Of a DNA stretch of 64,000 nt, positions 31,947 through 44,009 are shown in pieces; positions within the stretch are counted from its first letter, which is position 1; each line of letters starts with the position of its first letter. A model generated the notes under the pieces. The model was not told where the DNA came from and made no database searches. It saw only the letters and a program-made list of their open reading frames with translations. The stretch is from Paraphoma chrysanthemicola (lineage: Eukaryota > Ascomycota > Dothideomycetes > Pleosporales > Phaeosphaeriaceae). Position numbers and translations under genes: made by a program. The stretch is from contig JAGMWG010000016.1 in assembly GCA_020744225.1 (NCBI GenBank), positions 682,001-746,000 on the forward strand. The letters are read 5' to 3'.

Positions 31947-34595
31947 TCAGCGATATGCTTGATACGGGACCTGGGATCCTGGCGAAGCGGCGCCTGCACC
32001 AAAGCTTTGCATGCTGGCAGCTTCGACTTCGGCCATCTCTAGAACGCCTTTGATAATGTCCCGGAAGTCTTTCGCATCATTCGTTAGTCGAGGGCCTAGA
32101 AGTCTCGTGCTCCACTTGACGTCAGAGACCCTCATGCCGTACACGCTTCGAAATTGCAGCTTTCTGAAAGAGATCTCAAGACCTTCCGAGAACGCGAAGC
32201 CATCACGATGCTGATTTAAACACACAACGAGACTTGCATCCCAGGCATGTTCGGCATGCTCGATGCCCATTTCCTGAAGGCCTTGCTTGACTGTTTCGAT
32301 CAGCCACTTACTGCCCCGCTTGGTAGCATAGTGAAGTTTCTTCGAGTCGCCTAGAGAAAGTGTAGGAAGTTCGCGATCGATCAAAGGCTTTGGATCTACT
32401 GGACTCCTTATGCTGTTCATGTAGCGATCAAGTTGCACAGCATCTGAAGGTGAAAAGGTAGAGTCCCAGGGCAGGGGCCAAGCGCTGACCGCTATCAGAG
32501 GTGCTAATAGGAAGCCCGCTGAAATCTTAACCTCCATGCTGGGTCGAGGCCCTATCTTAGAAGTTGGCCGAAAATGGGGTGCAGTAGGTGGTCCAGCAGA
32601 ATACCGTGGGTAGCTGTTTGTCTCGTACAGTGCCATTTTCAACGACGTTATCAGATTGCTCTTCTCCACAGCATGCGTGTGCCGAAAGATGTCTGTCGGA
32701 TCAACATTGTTGAGGAAGGAATGCTCGATCCTTCGGAAGACAAAGAGCCAATGATCTAGGAGACGCAATTCGTCTCCAACTCTGCGCGTGCGGTCTCGTG
32801 CGATGCCATAACGCCCGATACATCCCTCATGTGCCACACCCCAGGCCAGTACGGCGTTCGAGTGCTGGCGCAGATGGAGACAAACGTCTCCGAGCCAGCG
32901 TGCGGCGGCGATGTCCCCTTCGTCTAGGCTGTTCCGGTTGAGGTATATGCCATTGAAGACGCTCTCAAAATATCGCTTTGCTTTCTCGAAGTTGCCAGTG
33001 AATGAGTTGCAAACTCCTAGCAGATGGCGCAGGATCCTTCGATCTGGCTGCGCCCCAGTGTCCATCACAGTGTGCCCGCGCTCAACAGCTGCTAGCTGAT
33101 CTTCGAGATGCTTCGCAGCTGAGGAAAAGTCCCGTCGATCCCAGGCTGCAATGATCTGTTGACTGGTCCATGCCAGATCAGCTGTGATCGAGCTATCCTT
33201 GTCGTAGTATGAAGGTGGTGTCTGTAGTACTGGTGGTGCTGAGTGCGATGGAGCAGCTTGGGAGACTGGTGGTGCGAGAGCCTCTGGGGCTATGGATGTC
33301 CAGGTAGGACCTGAAGGGATCGGAGGCGGTACAGGCAATACGAGCGCAGGAGGTATGGAGTAGCTCTCAGGGATCATCGGGGGCGCACGCGCTGGGGGCG
33401 AGGGTATGCGTGGCGTCGGCGCCAAAGCGGGCGATGGCACTGTTGATGTTGCAGTAGAGCTCGAAGAGGCCTCCGCCACCTGTGGGGGTGCCGGACTTCG
33501 GGCAGGTACGGGAACACGCCGTATCTGCGTCTGAGGCGGCTGAGCGCCAGAATTCCGGTTGCTTATGGGGTCTGGATTGGCGTATAGAGACGAGGTATCA
33601 GTCTCGGAAGAACTCGATGCGGCGTATGATGAGACACCTGAGAAGGCCGGGATAGACAGCGATGCAGTCGATGGAATGGACTGTGTCCTCTGATGCTCAG
33701 GCTCTGCAGGACTCAACAACGGCGAGTGCTCCAAAGATGGAGCCGACTGACTCCGTTCGTACGATGGTACAATGGACGGAACATCCAAGTAGTGGGTGCC
33801 CGGCACGCCTACAAGATCGAAGGAGGGCAGAGCTGTTTCCAGGTCGCTCGATAACGACTGGAAGCAGTCTGGCTCCTCCGATTGCTCCAGTAAGCGACCC
33901 TCGTTGACCGCTTGAATCAACCAGTCTCTTATGACGTTGCGATAGCTCAAGGCATCTTCTTTGCGGATTCCAACATCTTCAAGATCGCGCAGAATCTGCG
34001 TCCAGGGTTCTTCACTCTCCTCTTCACCGTCGCCAGTCGACCTGGACGTGATCATCTCCAGCGATGCGATGCTCTCTTCCCGGTGCCCTCCTTTGTAGTC
34101 TAGCTCCAGCCTTTCCAAGGCCTCTAATATCAGGACCTGGTTGTCGTGGATCAGCGACGTGTAGAAGCTGTTCAGCATGGTGACGCTCGACGTCATGCGC
34201 TCCCGCAACGTTCTGGTCTTGTCCGGATCCCATTTCAGGCGATCCCAGGCACGCTTGGATTTGGTGTCCAGGCTGTTGTAGTGTGTGAGGAGCTTGTCGA
34301 GCTCCTCCAGGACGCTGATACATGGTTCGTAGGCATCTTCAAGCTGGGCGCGCTTCCCCGGCGGGATCTTGTCGAATTTGTCTTGGATATCCTCGAGAAG
34401 GTTCGTGAGACTGCGCGCTTCTACCTGCAGCGACTTGTATTCCCCGGAGCAGTCGCGACCTGGCCGACTGTTAGACCAGCTCAGACCAGCTCAACCCAGC
34501 ATCGCGCCGGCGACGCATGACGTACAGTTCTTGTAGACGCGTCCAGCAAGTTCGCACACCTTGAGAATATCCCCAATGCTGATTCCGAAGCTCAT
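31947..34595 (-). CDS. Fungal STAND-N-like protein with disordered centre and repeat-like region
   Basis: Exons 34595-34526 and 34459-31947 give 860 aa; the 66-nt intron joins in phase. The start MSFGISIGDILKVCELAGRV is the characteristic beginning of the fungal N-terminal domain found on STAND/NLR-like and HET-related proteins, followed by a helical region to about residue 200. A Pro/Ser-rich disordered stretch covers roughly 230-430. Then comes an alpha-helical segment reminiscent of TPR repeats (HLLGVCNSFTGNFEKAKRYF, IAAARWLGDVCLHLRQHSNA). The last ~250 residues are not recognised. I see no NB-ARC or NACHT P-loop, so it is not a complete NLR. Function unknown; a role in signalling or recognition is only suggested by the N-terminal domain. 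Confidence 0.8.
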
Positions 34596-35228
34596 CGTGA
34601 TGACTTCATATGCATGTCAACGTGAAAGGATTCGTGCAGCGCACATTTGTCGCGCTGCAAGTATTCGAGAGGTAGCGGTACGAAATACGGTGCATTGCTG
34701 GTCGCAGAGTTGGCCATAGGCGGCAAGCCTCGCCCCTCCTCTGCATGGGGGCTGAAATGCGTCCAAATGAGGCTGAAGCCATGGTCTGAACACAAGCAAC
34801 ACGCCAGGCAAAACTTGAGGATTCTATCGGAAGGTGTGAAGAAGCGGGATATGCTACATTTATCAAAGAAGTGGCTCGATCGGAATGTGTCAAAGGTTCT
34901 TCTAAGTCGCGGCTGTAGGTGACGCGTACTCAATGCCGTCGCTTTCCCAAAATGTCGGGGCGCACTTAGCGTACCCCAGCGCTTCTGCATCAAGCTCAGA
35001 GAGGACAAAAGTCGTTACAGGCAGTACATGAAAAGTAGCGAAGACCACAATATACTAAATCAAGCACTACTACTAAAGTCTGTTGCAAAGCCCATGGCTC
35101 CGGCTTCAACACTTCACAGGTTGAACCGCCGCGCACTGATCGTCATCAACACTGCTTGCGAATCCTTTTTGTCCTTCAACTTCAGGAAACTCAGATTTCC
35201 CTTCCTACGTACCCTGATATTCCAATAG
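34596..35228. other. Intergenic region, 633 bp
   Basis: Promoter side of the STAND-N-like gene and 3' flank of the small tail-anchored candidate. Nothing else recognised. Confidence 0.4.
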
Positions 35229-35738
35229 TCAACGCACCACGATGATGCCCACGAAAGTAAGACCAAACATCAGTATAACAACCACCCAAAATATCATCCG
35301 ATGCCGTGAACGTTGGTCCGGCTCTTCTTTGGCTCGCCATGACTTTGGTATATCTGTCTCAGATACCACGGTGCCGATATTGGAGATATTCAGGCGCGTG
35401 CTAGCGGATGGAGAAGCAAGCGATAGAAAAGTCGCAGTTGCATTTGGGGAGGAGTGTGTAGTGGAGGCGCTCAGGGACAGGATTGCTGAGTCTGAGATTC
35501 GAGGATCCTGAATCAGCGTCGAAGTTGGTCTCGTATTCTCGGTCTCTGATTGAGCAGATTCGGTAGTGACTGCAATAATGTGTGTTGTGAAGGGTTGAAA
35601 GCGCGGTGCTTGATCCGCGACGCTGGCGCTTTCGATCTGTGCGGACGGATTTCTGGCAACATGCTCTTCGACGACAGCGCTGTGTCGGATCGACGTGCGG
35701 AGTGTTGTCAGTTCGTTTTGTCGCCATATACGTGCCAT
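35229..35738 (-). CDS. Hypothetical small protein with C-terminal membrane anchor
   Basis: 169-aa open frame from an ATG, not recognised. The first ~145 residues are polar and Ser/Thr-rich; the C-terminus has a basic patch (RAKEEPDQRSRHR) directly followed by one hydrophobic helix, MIFWVVVILMFGLTFVGIIV, and a final Val-Arg. This is the layout of a tail-anchored or type II/III single-span membrane protein. The clean polarity pattern supports a real gene, but there is no family match, and an upstream exon is possible. Confidence 0.45.
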   Translation of the reverse strand: MARIWRQNELTTLRTSIRHSAVVEEHVARNPSAQIESASVADQAPRFQPFTTHIIAVTTESAQSETENTRPTSTLIQDPRISDSAILSLSASTTHSSPNATATFLSLASPSASTRLNISNIGTVVSETDIPKSWRAKEEPDQRSRHRMIFWVVVILMFGLTFVGIIVVR

Positions 35739-36227
35739 GTTTCGTTGCCTGGACTTCTACTGCGGGAGCATCGTACAAGACGCCGCAAAACATGGAAAAG
35801 TCCCGGAAAGCTGTTGGCAAGACGAAGACTCCAAGTGGAGCTAGCCTTCCAAGCATGGAGAAGAAGAGGGGTTGATTATGTATAGGACCATCTAAGCATG
35901 CCTTAACTTGTGGTTCGGGTCTTCCAATGGCCTGTAGCGTACCATGATCACAACGTTATTCAATCGATAGCGTGAGTTCTCCTGGGAGAGGGAGATGCAA
36001 ATGACATTTCAAAGCCGGAATTGACGAGTCGCAAATGCTGAATGATGTAGGCAATGCATTCAGGTGGGTGTGACCCAGTGTACGACCAGAAGTGGCGGCT
36101 GCAGGGTGGTATGGACGCACAGCAACCGCTACGAGTTTGCCCAGATTGAGAATCATTACGATCCTTGTAACCCAGAATGGAGTGAGGGGACGTTTCATTC
36201 AGCAAGTGTTTACCTCGTGTTCAGCGA
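35739..36227. other. Intergenic region, 489 bp
   Basis: Between the pantothenate synthase stop and the tail-anchored candidate. No feature recognised. Confidence 0.4.
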
Positions 36228-37425
36228 TCAATTGAGTGGAGCTAGCACGATGTTATCAATCAGTCTCACGGGAATCTGTCCTCCTCCAACACCCAGCTCC
36301 TCCCCATCTTGGGGATCTTCAATCGGTAGCATCTTCACTGCACCACTAAGAATCGCGCCTTTCGATTCATCCACGGTGTCCACCTCTTCCATGGTATCAG
36401 GGTCCGCAAGACTGATGTAGTCGACTTGAAATTTAGCGCGCTTACTCGGCTCCAATGCTTCTTGCTCGAGTAGCGTCGCATCGCCATGATCTACAGCCGG
36501 CCAGAGAATGTCTCCTCTTGATCGCTTACCGGCCTTGTATTGTGCCTCCGCTTTCCGCAGCGCTTGACTGAGCACAAGGCCCACGCTGCGGCGGCGAGCT
36601 CCCAGGTAAACATTACGGGATGACAATGCCAGACCGTCCGGCTCCCGTGATGTTGGTATGATACGCACAACCATGTCCAAGTGAAAATCTTTTACCAATC
36701 GCTTGATGACCACAGTCTGTTGGATATCTTTCTGCCCGAAGTAGACCCGCTCTGGTGCGCAGATGTTGAAGAGCTTCATGCAGACTGTTGCTACACCGCG
36801 AAAGAACACAGGCCTCGAAGCGCCTTCGAGGAGCTGGCCCAGAGGACGCATCTCGACGAAGCTGCCTACACCCGGTATGCTACTATCGGGCGGGAGTATG
36901 GGATACATGGTCTTTGTGCTCGGCGCGAACACAGCAGACACCCGTCCCTTCCCTGCCTTCGCCAGCTCGGTGTCAAGCGTGTGCAGCATCTGCAAATCTG
37001 CCTCCCATGTCTTCGGATACGAAGCCAGATCTTCGTTCAGACCAAATTGTGTGGGATTTACGTATATTGTCACAAAGACATCTGTGTTTTCCGCCGCCGC
37101 GTGTCGGACCAGTGACAAATGGCCCTCGTGTAATGCGCCCATTGTCGGCACAAGCCCAATTGTGCGATCTTTGAGAAGTAGATCCCGCCTGTATTTGCGC
37201 AAAGGTGCTACCTCGTGGAAGATCTGGGTCGCCGGCGCGGATGACGCGCTGCGGAGGCACGCGCTCCTGGACAAACAGCGAATGCCATTGCGGGGATACG
37301 AAGCTCGTCGAGAAACAGCGGGCCGCAATTGTGGACTGCGAGTGATCAAAAGATCTGTTCTCGTCAATCAAGGACCTCTAGTATTGTGAGCTACACCTAC
37401 CAGCTGTCGGTCGGAAAAGTGACAT
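36228..37425 (-). CDS. PAN6: Pantothenate synthase (pantoate-beta-alanine ligase)
   Basis: Joins pantoate and beta-alanine with ATP to make pantothenate, the CoA precursor. The long frame beginning at 37367 has only a TTG, so I place the start at the ATG 37425-37423 with a 25-nt first exon (MSLFRPTA) and a 46-nt intron (37355-37400, GTAGGT...ACAG); exon 2 is 37354-36228, total 383 aa. The Arg/Ser-rich N-terminus looks like a mitochondrial presequence. Core motifs: LVPTMGALHEGHLSLVRHA (HxGH ATP site), VTIYVNPTQFGLNEDL, FFRGVATVCMKLFNICAPER, FGQKDIQQTVVIKRLVKDF and PTSREPDGLALSSRNVYLG. All are intact. Confidence 0.93.
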
Positions 37426-37715
37426 GGCAGAGTGACGTGCGGGGAAGCCGCAGGCCATAGCTCCGACCTTCAGCCTGGAAGATCAAATCGCAGGCGATGG
37501 GCAGAGGTTGGTAGATAGGACGGAATCACGATGAGACACGGATGAGGGGAATGGTCCTGAAAAGCCAGCCATAATTGTGGTAATTTGAGAATGGCAAGGA
37601 CGACTTGATTCTACGACGCAGTTTGAGGTACGATCACGTGCACCCACCCATCACTCCAGCCATTAATTCCTCCACAAACTGGGCGCATCAGCAAAGGAAT
37701 CGTGACAACATTCTT
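37426..37715. other. Intergenic region, 290 bp
   Basis: Promoter of the pantothenate synthase gene and 3' flank of the next minus-strand gene. Nothing distinctive seen. Confidence 0.35.
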
Positions 37716-38237
37716 CTAATATGCGCCACCGCCTGCCGATGAGGCTGCCCAGCCGTTCATGAAGTACTTGTTGCTGTGCTCTTTCCCAAACGCGACCTTC
37801 CTGACCTGTAGCATCAGGTCCTCGTTCGTGCTCTTCCCTGGCACAAACACCAATCCAGCGTCAACAGCTGCTGCTTCGGTACCAATGTAATTCCCCTCTG
37901 CATCTTTCGCGTAGCGTTTCAGGTAATGTTCTCGCGTCATCTTTCTCACAAGAACGGTCTGCGTGACAGCACCACGCTTACCAAAGGGCAAGAGGAGGTC
38001 GCGTTTTCGTGTTTGCTCGGTTGAATGTACCATAGGGACCGCGATAATCTCTTGTGGGTCACCGACCAGGAGAGATTGCATGTCGCCTGCTACAGCCTCT
38101 GGCAGTGAGCTGTACGCAGGAGGTGGAGCAGATGCACTACAGGTGTGGTATCAGCGGTCTGGAGATAGATGGTGGCTCGGGTGCTAGTACCCCTGGGCAT
38201 CACTGCTGCTTGCAGGATCTTTTGATTCGGAAGCCAT
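37716..38237 (-). CDS. Small uncharacterised protein, 155 aa
   Basis: Exons 38237-38191 and 38136-37716, with a 54-nt intron (GTACTA...CTGTAG) that keeps frame, give MASESKDPASSSDAQGASAP and on to a Pro-rich patch (SAPPPAYSSLP). The central region MQSLLVGDPQEIIAVPMVHS, FGKRGAVTQTVLVRKMTREH and YLKRYAKDAEGNYIGTEAAA has the look of a folded, conserved domain. No signal peptide or membrane span. I cannot assign it to a named family. It is divergent from DBP7, 485 bp away. Confidence 0.7.
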
Positions 38238-38722
38238 TTGCGAGTCTCCTGGTCAAACTGTGATTTGTGCAGTGCTGCAAGGTGCCCAGGTAGTACTTAG
38301 AGATCAGATGTGTTGCCTAGCAAGAGTGATGGTCAATCTATTGATCAGAGAATCTTCATGCAGTCGGAGCAGCCTTGACACGTTCATATGGGTTTGTGCA
38401 ACGGAGGCTGTGCTTGTGACCTGTGAAGAAAGTGGCGATGCAGAAGGGGGCTGAGCGTGACTCGGTGCCTCGGGGCATGCCACCAGTAGCCTACGAGGGT
38501 TGAGATGAGACGCCATCTTCAACGACCGTGTCGCGTCTACAGATACAAGTCGTACTGGTCATAAGGAAGGTGGTTGCAAAGAGCAAGGTGCGGAGGATGG
38601 ACGGAGTTAACTAGAGTGATGGTCTGTGCTTGGGCTCCACCAAAAAGTTCGTCTTGAGATTTGCGCAGTCGATTCCCCACTGCAAAGGCGCCGCAACAAC
38701 GCAGACCTCCACTCCAAGCAAA
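38238..38722. promoter_or_regulatory. Divergent intergenic region, small gene / DBP7
   Basis: 485 bp between opposed start codons; must contain both promoters. The DBP7 frame is open back to 38630 without an ATG. No clear TATA box. Confidence 0.4.
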
Positions 38723-41221
38723 ATGGCCGACGATGGCATGCTTCTCAACTTCTCCATACCGGACACCGGTATACTGGCAAGACCAAGCCTGAAAGGCGGC
38801 AACTGGAGAGATCGCGCTGCGGCAAAGAAAGCTGCGCAGAGTTGGCATACTAAGGCTTCAGCACGACTAAACGGAGAGAAAGTGCCAAAAGCGCCGAAGA
38901 AGATTGTAGAAAATGCGACTGATGTGAATCGAACCGAGTTGGGCGAAAGAACGAGGCGTAGCCCCACAGGCCTAGATTTGCTCGACAATGGAGAAAGACC
39001 AGCGAAGCGTTCGCGCGTCAGCGGAGATTTCAAGGCTCAAGACAACGAGAAGACGGCCGCCAAAGACTTCAGACCGCAAACGAATCCGGGTGCAACTGTG
39101 AAGCCTACCGAGAAACAAAGTGCGCCCAAGGGCGGCAAGCAGGTCATCTCGTCGCTCTTCACCTACAATCCCGCTTCTACCACAAAACCGCAAGCGAACG
39201 GACCGCGGCACGACGATGCGCCCATTGAACCATCAAATGCGCCTCTCAGCAACGAGCTAGACACGTTCACATCCCTCGGGATATCCACGACCCTTGCGTC
39301 GCATTTGCTGAACAAGATGGATCTCAAGGCTCCAACTGCTATCCAAAAGGCAGCCATCACACAATTAGTCAAAGACGATTCGGACGCATTCATACAGGCC
39401 GAGACTGGCTCAGGAAAGACGCTGGCATACTTGCTGCCGATTGTGCAGAGGCTTATGGAGCTCTCGGCCAACATGAAGAAACGGAAAGACGACGACAACG
39501 TGCACAGAGACTCGGGGTTGTTCGCGATCATCATGGCTCCGACTCGCGAACTGAGCAAACAGATTGCTCTTGTGCTGGAGAAGCTGCTAGGTTGCGCTCA
39601 CTGGCTCGTAGCAACCACAGTGATTGGTGGTGAAAAGAAGAAGTCCGAGAAAGCGCGGCTGCGCAAGGGTATTAATATCTTGGTGGCTACCCCTGGTCGA
39701 CTGGCAGACCACCTAGAGCATACTGAGGCCCTGGATGTGAGCAACGTTCGGTGGCTTGTACTTGACGAAGGGGATCGCTTGATGGAGCTTGGCTTTGAGC
39801 AAGAAATTCAAAAGATTGTTGGTGCACTGAATCTACGAATGCGGGCAAAGAGAGACGACAAGGCAAGGATACCAGGGCTTCCTGAAAAGCGAACCACAGT
39901 TTTGTGCTCTGCCACAATGAAGATGGATGTGGAGCGTTTAGGTCAGATCAGCTTGAAGGACGCCGTGCACATTCGAGCCGATCCATCAGACAAGGAGAAT
40001 GACGCAGGTCCGAGAGAAGATGGTCAGACCTTCTTTGCGCCGGCGCAATTGAAACAGTCGTATGCCGTGGTTGCACCAAAGCTTCGTCTGGTATCTTTGA
40101 TCGGCTATTTGAAGCGAGCTTTTGCACGCAAAGGCTCAGTCATGAAGGCTATTGTATTCGTCTCATGCGCCGACTCTGTCGACTTCCACTTCGACATTCT
40201 CACGAGCCAGTTGGAGGAGGAGAAAAAGAGCACTGCGAAGGACGAAGATGAGGATAAGGATGACAGTGAAGACACTAAGAAGGAAAGCAAGAAGCCAAAG
40301 GTATTGCCCCAGGCCGACCCGACAAAACTCACTGCCACGCACGCCGAGTCACCAGTACTATCGCCTAAGTCCCATTCTGTAACTGCATACCGTCTACATG
40401 GCTCGCTGCAGCAATCTCTTCGAACGTCAACTTTAGCACACTTCACTAAGAACAAGGAGCCATCCGTCCTCATCGCGACCGATGTCGCATCTCGCGGTCT
40501 CGATCTGCCCAACGTTGATCTAGTTGTAGAGTTTGACCCCGCCTTTGCACGAGAAGACCATCTGCATCGCATCGGTCGAACAGCGCGTGCTGGTCGAGAA
40601 GGTCGCGCATGCATTTTCCTCATGCCCGGTTCCGAAGAGGGATATGTAGATATTCTCAAGTCAGACAGGAAGGACAACGAGGCTGGCGTCAACATCACAA
40701 GACAAGACACAGACGACATTCTCACCCGAGGCCTCGTAACTAGCGGTATCGCAACTAAGAACGCCTACATGGACATTGCGCAAGACTTACAGCTCAACGT
40801 GGAGCGCTGGGCACTAGCCTCTCCCGCCAGACTCGAATCTGCGCGTCGAGCTTTCCAAAGCCACGTTCGTGCATACGCCACTCATGTCGCAGATGAACGC
40901 AAGTACTTCGACATCAAGCAACTCCATCTCGGTCACTTGGCCAAAGCATTCGCCCTTCGAGAGCGCCCCTCTGGCATGAAGGCTCCAGGGCTTCGTACAG
41001 GTGCTGGCCGTGGCGATCGCACACCAGCGAAGATCCGCGGAGCAAAGGCAGATACATCTAGCGGCACGAAAGCTATCAGTACAAACGCGAAGAAGGCTAT
41101 TGATCTGGATCTTCCTGATGCGAAGGATACAGAAGAGGCAGCGAAGATGCGCAAGGCGGTTCGAGCGCGGGAGAAGTTTATGAGACATGCTGGTATGGCG
41201 GATGAGTTCAATCTTGGATAG
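38723..41221 (+). CDS. DBP7: DBP7, DEAD-box RNA helicase for 60S ribosome assembly
   Basis: Nucleolar ATP-dependent RNA helicase of the Dbp7/DDX31 group. Intronless, 832 aa. N-terminus MADDGMLLNFSIPD and KGGNWRDRAAAKKAAQSWHT are diagnostic. Core motifs in order: FTSLGISTTLASHLLN with the Q motif APTAIQKAAI, AETGSGKT (I), APTRELSKQI (Ia), ATPGRLADHLE, VLDEGDRLMELGFE (II, DEGD as usual for Dbp7), CSATM (III), FVSCADSVDFHFD, ATDVASRGLDLP (V) and HRIGRTARAGREG (VI). A Glu/Asp/Lys-rich insertion separates parts of lobe 2. The C-terminal extension with a DUF4217-like region and basic tail matches the family. Confidence 0.95.
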   Translation: MADDGMLLNFSIPDTGILARPSLKGGNWRDRAAAKKAAQSWHTKASARLNGEKVPKAPKKIVENATDVNRTELGERTRRSPTGLDLLDNGERPAKRSRVSGDFKAQDNEKTAAKDFRPQTNPGATVKPTEKQSAPKGGKQVISSLFTYNPASTTKPQANGPRHDDAPIEPSNAPLSNELDTFTSLGISTTLASHLLNKMDLKAPTAIQKAAITQLVKDDSDAFIQAETGSGKTLAYLLPIVQRLMELSANMKKRKDDDNVHRDSGLFAIIMAPTRELSKQIALVLEKLLGCAHWLVATTVIGGEKKKSEKARLRKGINILVATPGRLADHLEHTEALDVSNVRWLVLDEGDRLMELGFEQEIQKIVGALNLRMRAKRDDKARIPGLPEKRTTVLCSATMKMDVERLGQISLKDAVHIRADPSDKENDAGPREDGQTFFAPAQLKQSYAVVAPKLRLVSLIGYLKRAFARKGSVMKAIVFVSCADSVDFHFDILTSQLEEEKKSTAKDEDEDKDDSEDTKKESKKPKVLPQADPTKLTATHAESPVLSPKSHSVTAYRLHGSLQQSLRTSTLAHFTKNKEPSVLIATDVASRGLDLPNVDLVVEFDPAFAREDHLHRIGRTARAGREGRACIFLMPGSEEGYVDILKSDRKDNEAGVNITRQDTDDILTRGLVTSGIATKNAYMDIAQDLQLNVERWALASPARLESARRAFQSHVRAYATHVADERKYFDIKQLHLGHLAKAFALRERPSGMKAPGLRTGAGRGDRTPAKIRGAKADTSSGTKAISTNAKKAIDLDLPDAKDTEEAAKMRKAVRAREKFMRHAGMADEFNLG

Positions 41222-44009
41222 TATTATACATACATATACCCTCTAGGCCTTTTCAAGTTATCAAATCTAAAGGCAATCGACTTTTATTATACTCGACAGC
41301 AAGTTCCTTGTGTGCCCAGATTACGACGTCTGAAGCAAAAAAGTATCCTATTACCGCACCCCACGTGCACAAAGGACTCTCAGCAGTCTCGAACACCGGC
41401 TCTGTACCCTGTCTCTTTGCTGCCTAACTTTGCAAAAAGGAAAGGATGACCAGATTCGAAGTTGTTCCGAAGAATGTGTTGTTTTGTAGCTACTTTCCTG
41501 ATTGAAATGCGAGGATTAAATGCTTATGTACTATGAGAACATATTGTCGACGATTAAATCACAGCACTGGTTTATGGCAACTGGGTGTCAGTTCTGTCGG
41601 GTTGTTGCCAGCGCTGCAGCCTGGTTACAGTGGTGTGGTAGAGCGAATTCAGAAAGGGCGCAGGCAATTTGGTCACGTGGTATGGCTGCCTACTCGATTG
41701 GAAATCTAAGCAATGCTCATTTGTCTACAAATGAAGCCAGTGGAACTGACATTGGCGAAAAGTGCCATGACCAACATGTCTAACCTGGTTTTCGAATCGC
41801 ATCAATTGCTGTAGTTCGGCGAGAATATACCTGGGTAGACACGGTATGATCCGGGTTGGCAGGCCAAAGATGATGTGTGCATAGTTTCATTGCTCGCCCT
41901 CCCTTACGAATATGTTACATTCGTCTTTTAAAGGTGAAAAGGTTTTACCATGTGATTTTGTTACAGGTTGTGAAGTTAGAAAGTGGCGGACGCTTGCTAT
42001 AAACTTTGTAGACACTGAATTGGTGTTTGGACCAAGAGTTGAAAGGAGGGAATCGGATGCGGTCCAGCCGATGGTGCCTTTATATTCCCGCCTTTCGATG
42101 TAAGAAGTTTCCTCAATTGGCTGCTAAAGTGGATTTAGCTACATGTTGGCGTGAACGGTCTGATATGCGACTGCTTGCTCGTTCGTTTTCCAAAGGAAGT
42201 ATTTACCATCACAAGCTGTGTATGATCGCTCTAGCCCTCGCTATCGTACAGGGTGTTGCATGTAGGGGACTACTGTCCAGGCTAGCTAACCACGTTGGCT
42301 TACACCGATGTAGAGAGTTTCTACGTCAGCTTAAGCTTTCCGTCTCCGTTACCTCGTGTAGATCTCCCTTACACTCTCACCACCTTACTACTAGCCTCTT
42401 TCAATCCCAGTCTCCGTGTCTGCAGTTATGCAAGCCATCTTCCTGCTCGTCTCGGCCCGTCCGCTACGAGCTTCCAACGGAAGGCGCAACGTCCTCGCCG
42501 AAGGTGTACGGGACGCAGACGCCCCAGGTGCAGGGTCAATCCAATTGTTCTTCCCTTTTCAGAAGGTCGCCATCACGCCCTGATCTATTAATGGAGGTGG
42601 GTGGCTTGAAATACAGACGTGGAGGTATTGTCGTGCGCTGGTTGGTGGATAAACTGGAGTTCTGAAGCAGGTGGCTTGCTCGAGCGTGGGGTTGCCGAGG
42701 CAGGGCAACAGAGGTTGGGCATCTGAGAGGACGGGAGAAATACATATGTAGGGTTGTCGCCCGTTCACATAGCGGTTCACACGCAACTTCGACTTGGCTA
42801 GCGGTGGTCGGGGGTCCACAAGACGGAGAAATGAGGACGTGGCGCTGGAATCGAACACGCCAAAGCGGACAAGTCCTGCACAGACGGGATACAACAACCA
42901 CCAATGCACGAGCGGAGACGGGACGACTAGACAAGGTGTGAAGTTGGCTAGGAGAAGACGGGCGAAAGACAGCAAGAGTTGAGGAAATTGGTGGAAGTAC
43001 TGTCGCTATAGCTTCCAGGGTCTACGGTGACCGAGGTGGAAGGAAAAACTCAGCCCGACCGATCTCGATACAGGATTCTAACATCGATGGCAATGGCGAT
43101 GTTGATCGGGGAATCCTTGAACGGCGCTGGCTGAATTAGTACCCGTCTTCGATAGAGTTTGGGTTGACACCAGGGCAGCATTATAATCACGATGCAAAAC
43201 AGGGAGGGCTGCATACTCATAGGAAGGAATAGCGATATCCCTGACCTAGGGAAACCCTGGAAACAAGCGAAGCAGAGATCTGTGTTTAAGCCGGGATCAT
43301 TGCGTTGGAGGCATGCTCGACGTGCCAGCTGACTGGAATTCTGCCCATGTCTCTGCTTTCGCGTTGACCGAACGAAGCGCGCCATGTAGGACCAGGTCCG
43401 ATGACAGGGTGAAACGAATCCTGCAACCATGGGTGGGCTGTATCATCGCATCGTTTTCGGCAACCGAAGTAAACTTCGATTGAGTGGATATGGGGTTCGG
43501 TTGGTGTAGTGGGGTTCTAGGAGGCCAGTCTAGTTGTTTGCGTGCTACCACGCAACAACACACTTCACTTTTATATGCGCTCGCAACGTCAAATGAGGAG
43601 CGACTGTTCTTAAATGTCGTTCGGAAATTGCCGTACGACCAGGTTTCTGCCTGCAAGCATATCACGATAACGCGGCTGAAATGAGATTCGTGGTGGAGAA
43701 CGAACAAGGAAGAAATCAAGCTGTCCGACTTGGGTTTCTCGTATATGCAGTATAGATGAGCGAGATTGTGAGGAATCGATTGTCAGAAGTGGGCAGAGCT
43801 AATGACAAACATGGCCATATAAGGGCTTGTTCCAAATCTTACTTGAGTAGATCTAAGTAAGGCAGAAGCCGCTGTAGTCTTTGTTATATTAAGTAGGCTT
43901 AACTTTGGTGAGATATTTGGCGCTTAACGTACTATCAAGAACATAAGGTGGGGATATCTCTGTTCCACATGAAAGTGTTTTCCACTTCAGGTGTATCTTA
44001 CTTCTAGCA
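41222..44009. other. Gene-poor region, 2.8 kb
   Basis: No convincing gene on either strand. The only candidate is a 51-codon ORF from ATG 42428 to TGA 42583 that follows a C/T-rich, leader-like stretch (about 42340-42427). A fragment near 43489-43512 resembles the 5' part of a tRNA but has no matching 3' half. Confidence 0.4.

Noticed and set aside
42836..42930. GGAATCGAACA on the plus strand, close to a reverse tRNA B box
   Set aside because: The T-stem has two mismatches, no partner acceptor strand and no A box at a fitting distance.
43489..43560. GGTTCGGTTGGTGTAGTGG, like the 5' end of a tRNA-Val
   Set aside because: No anticodon arm, B box or matching 3' acceptor strand downstream.
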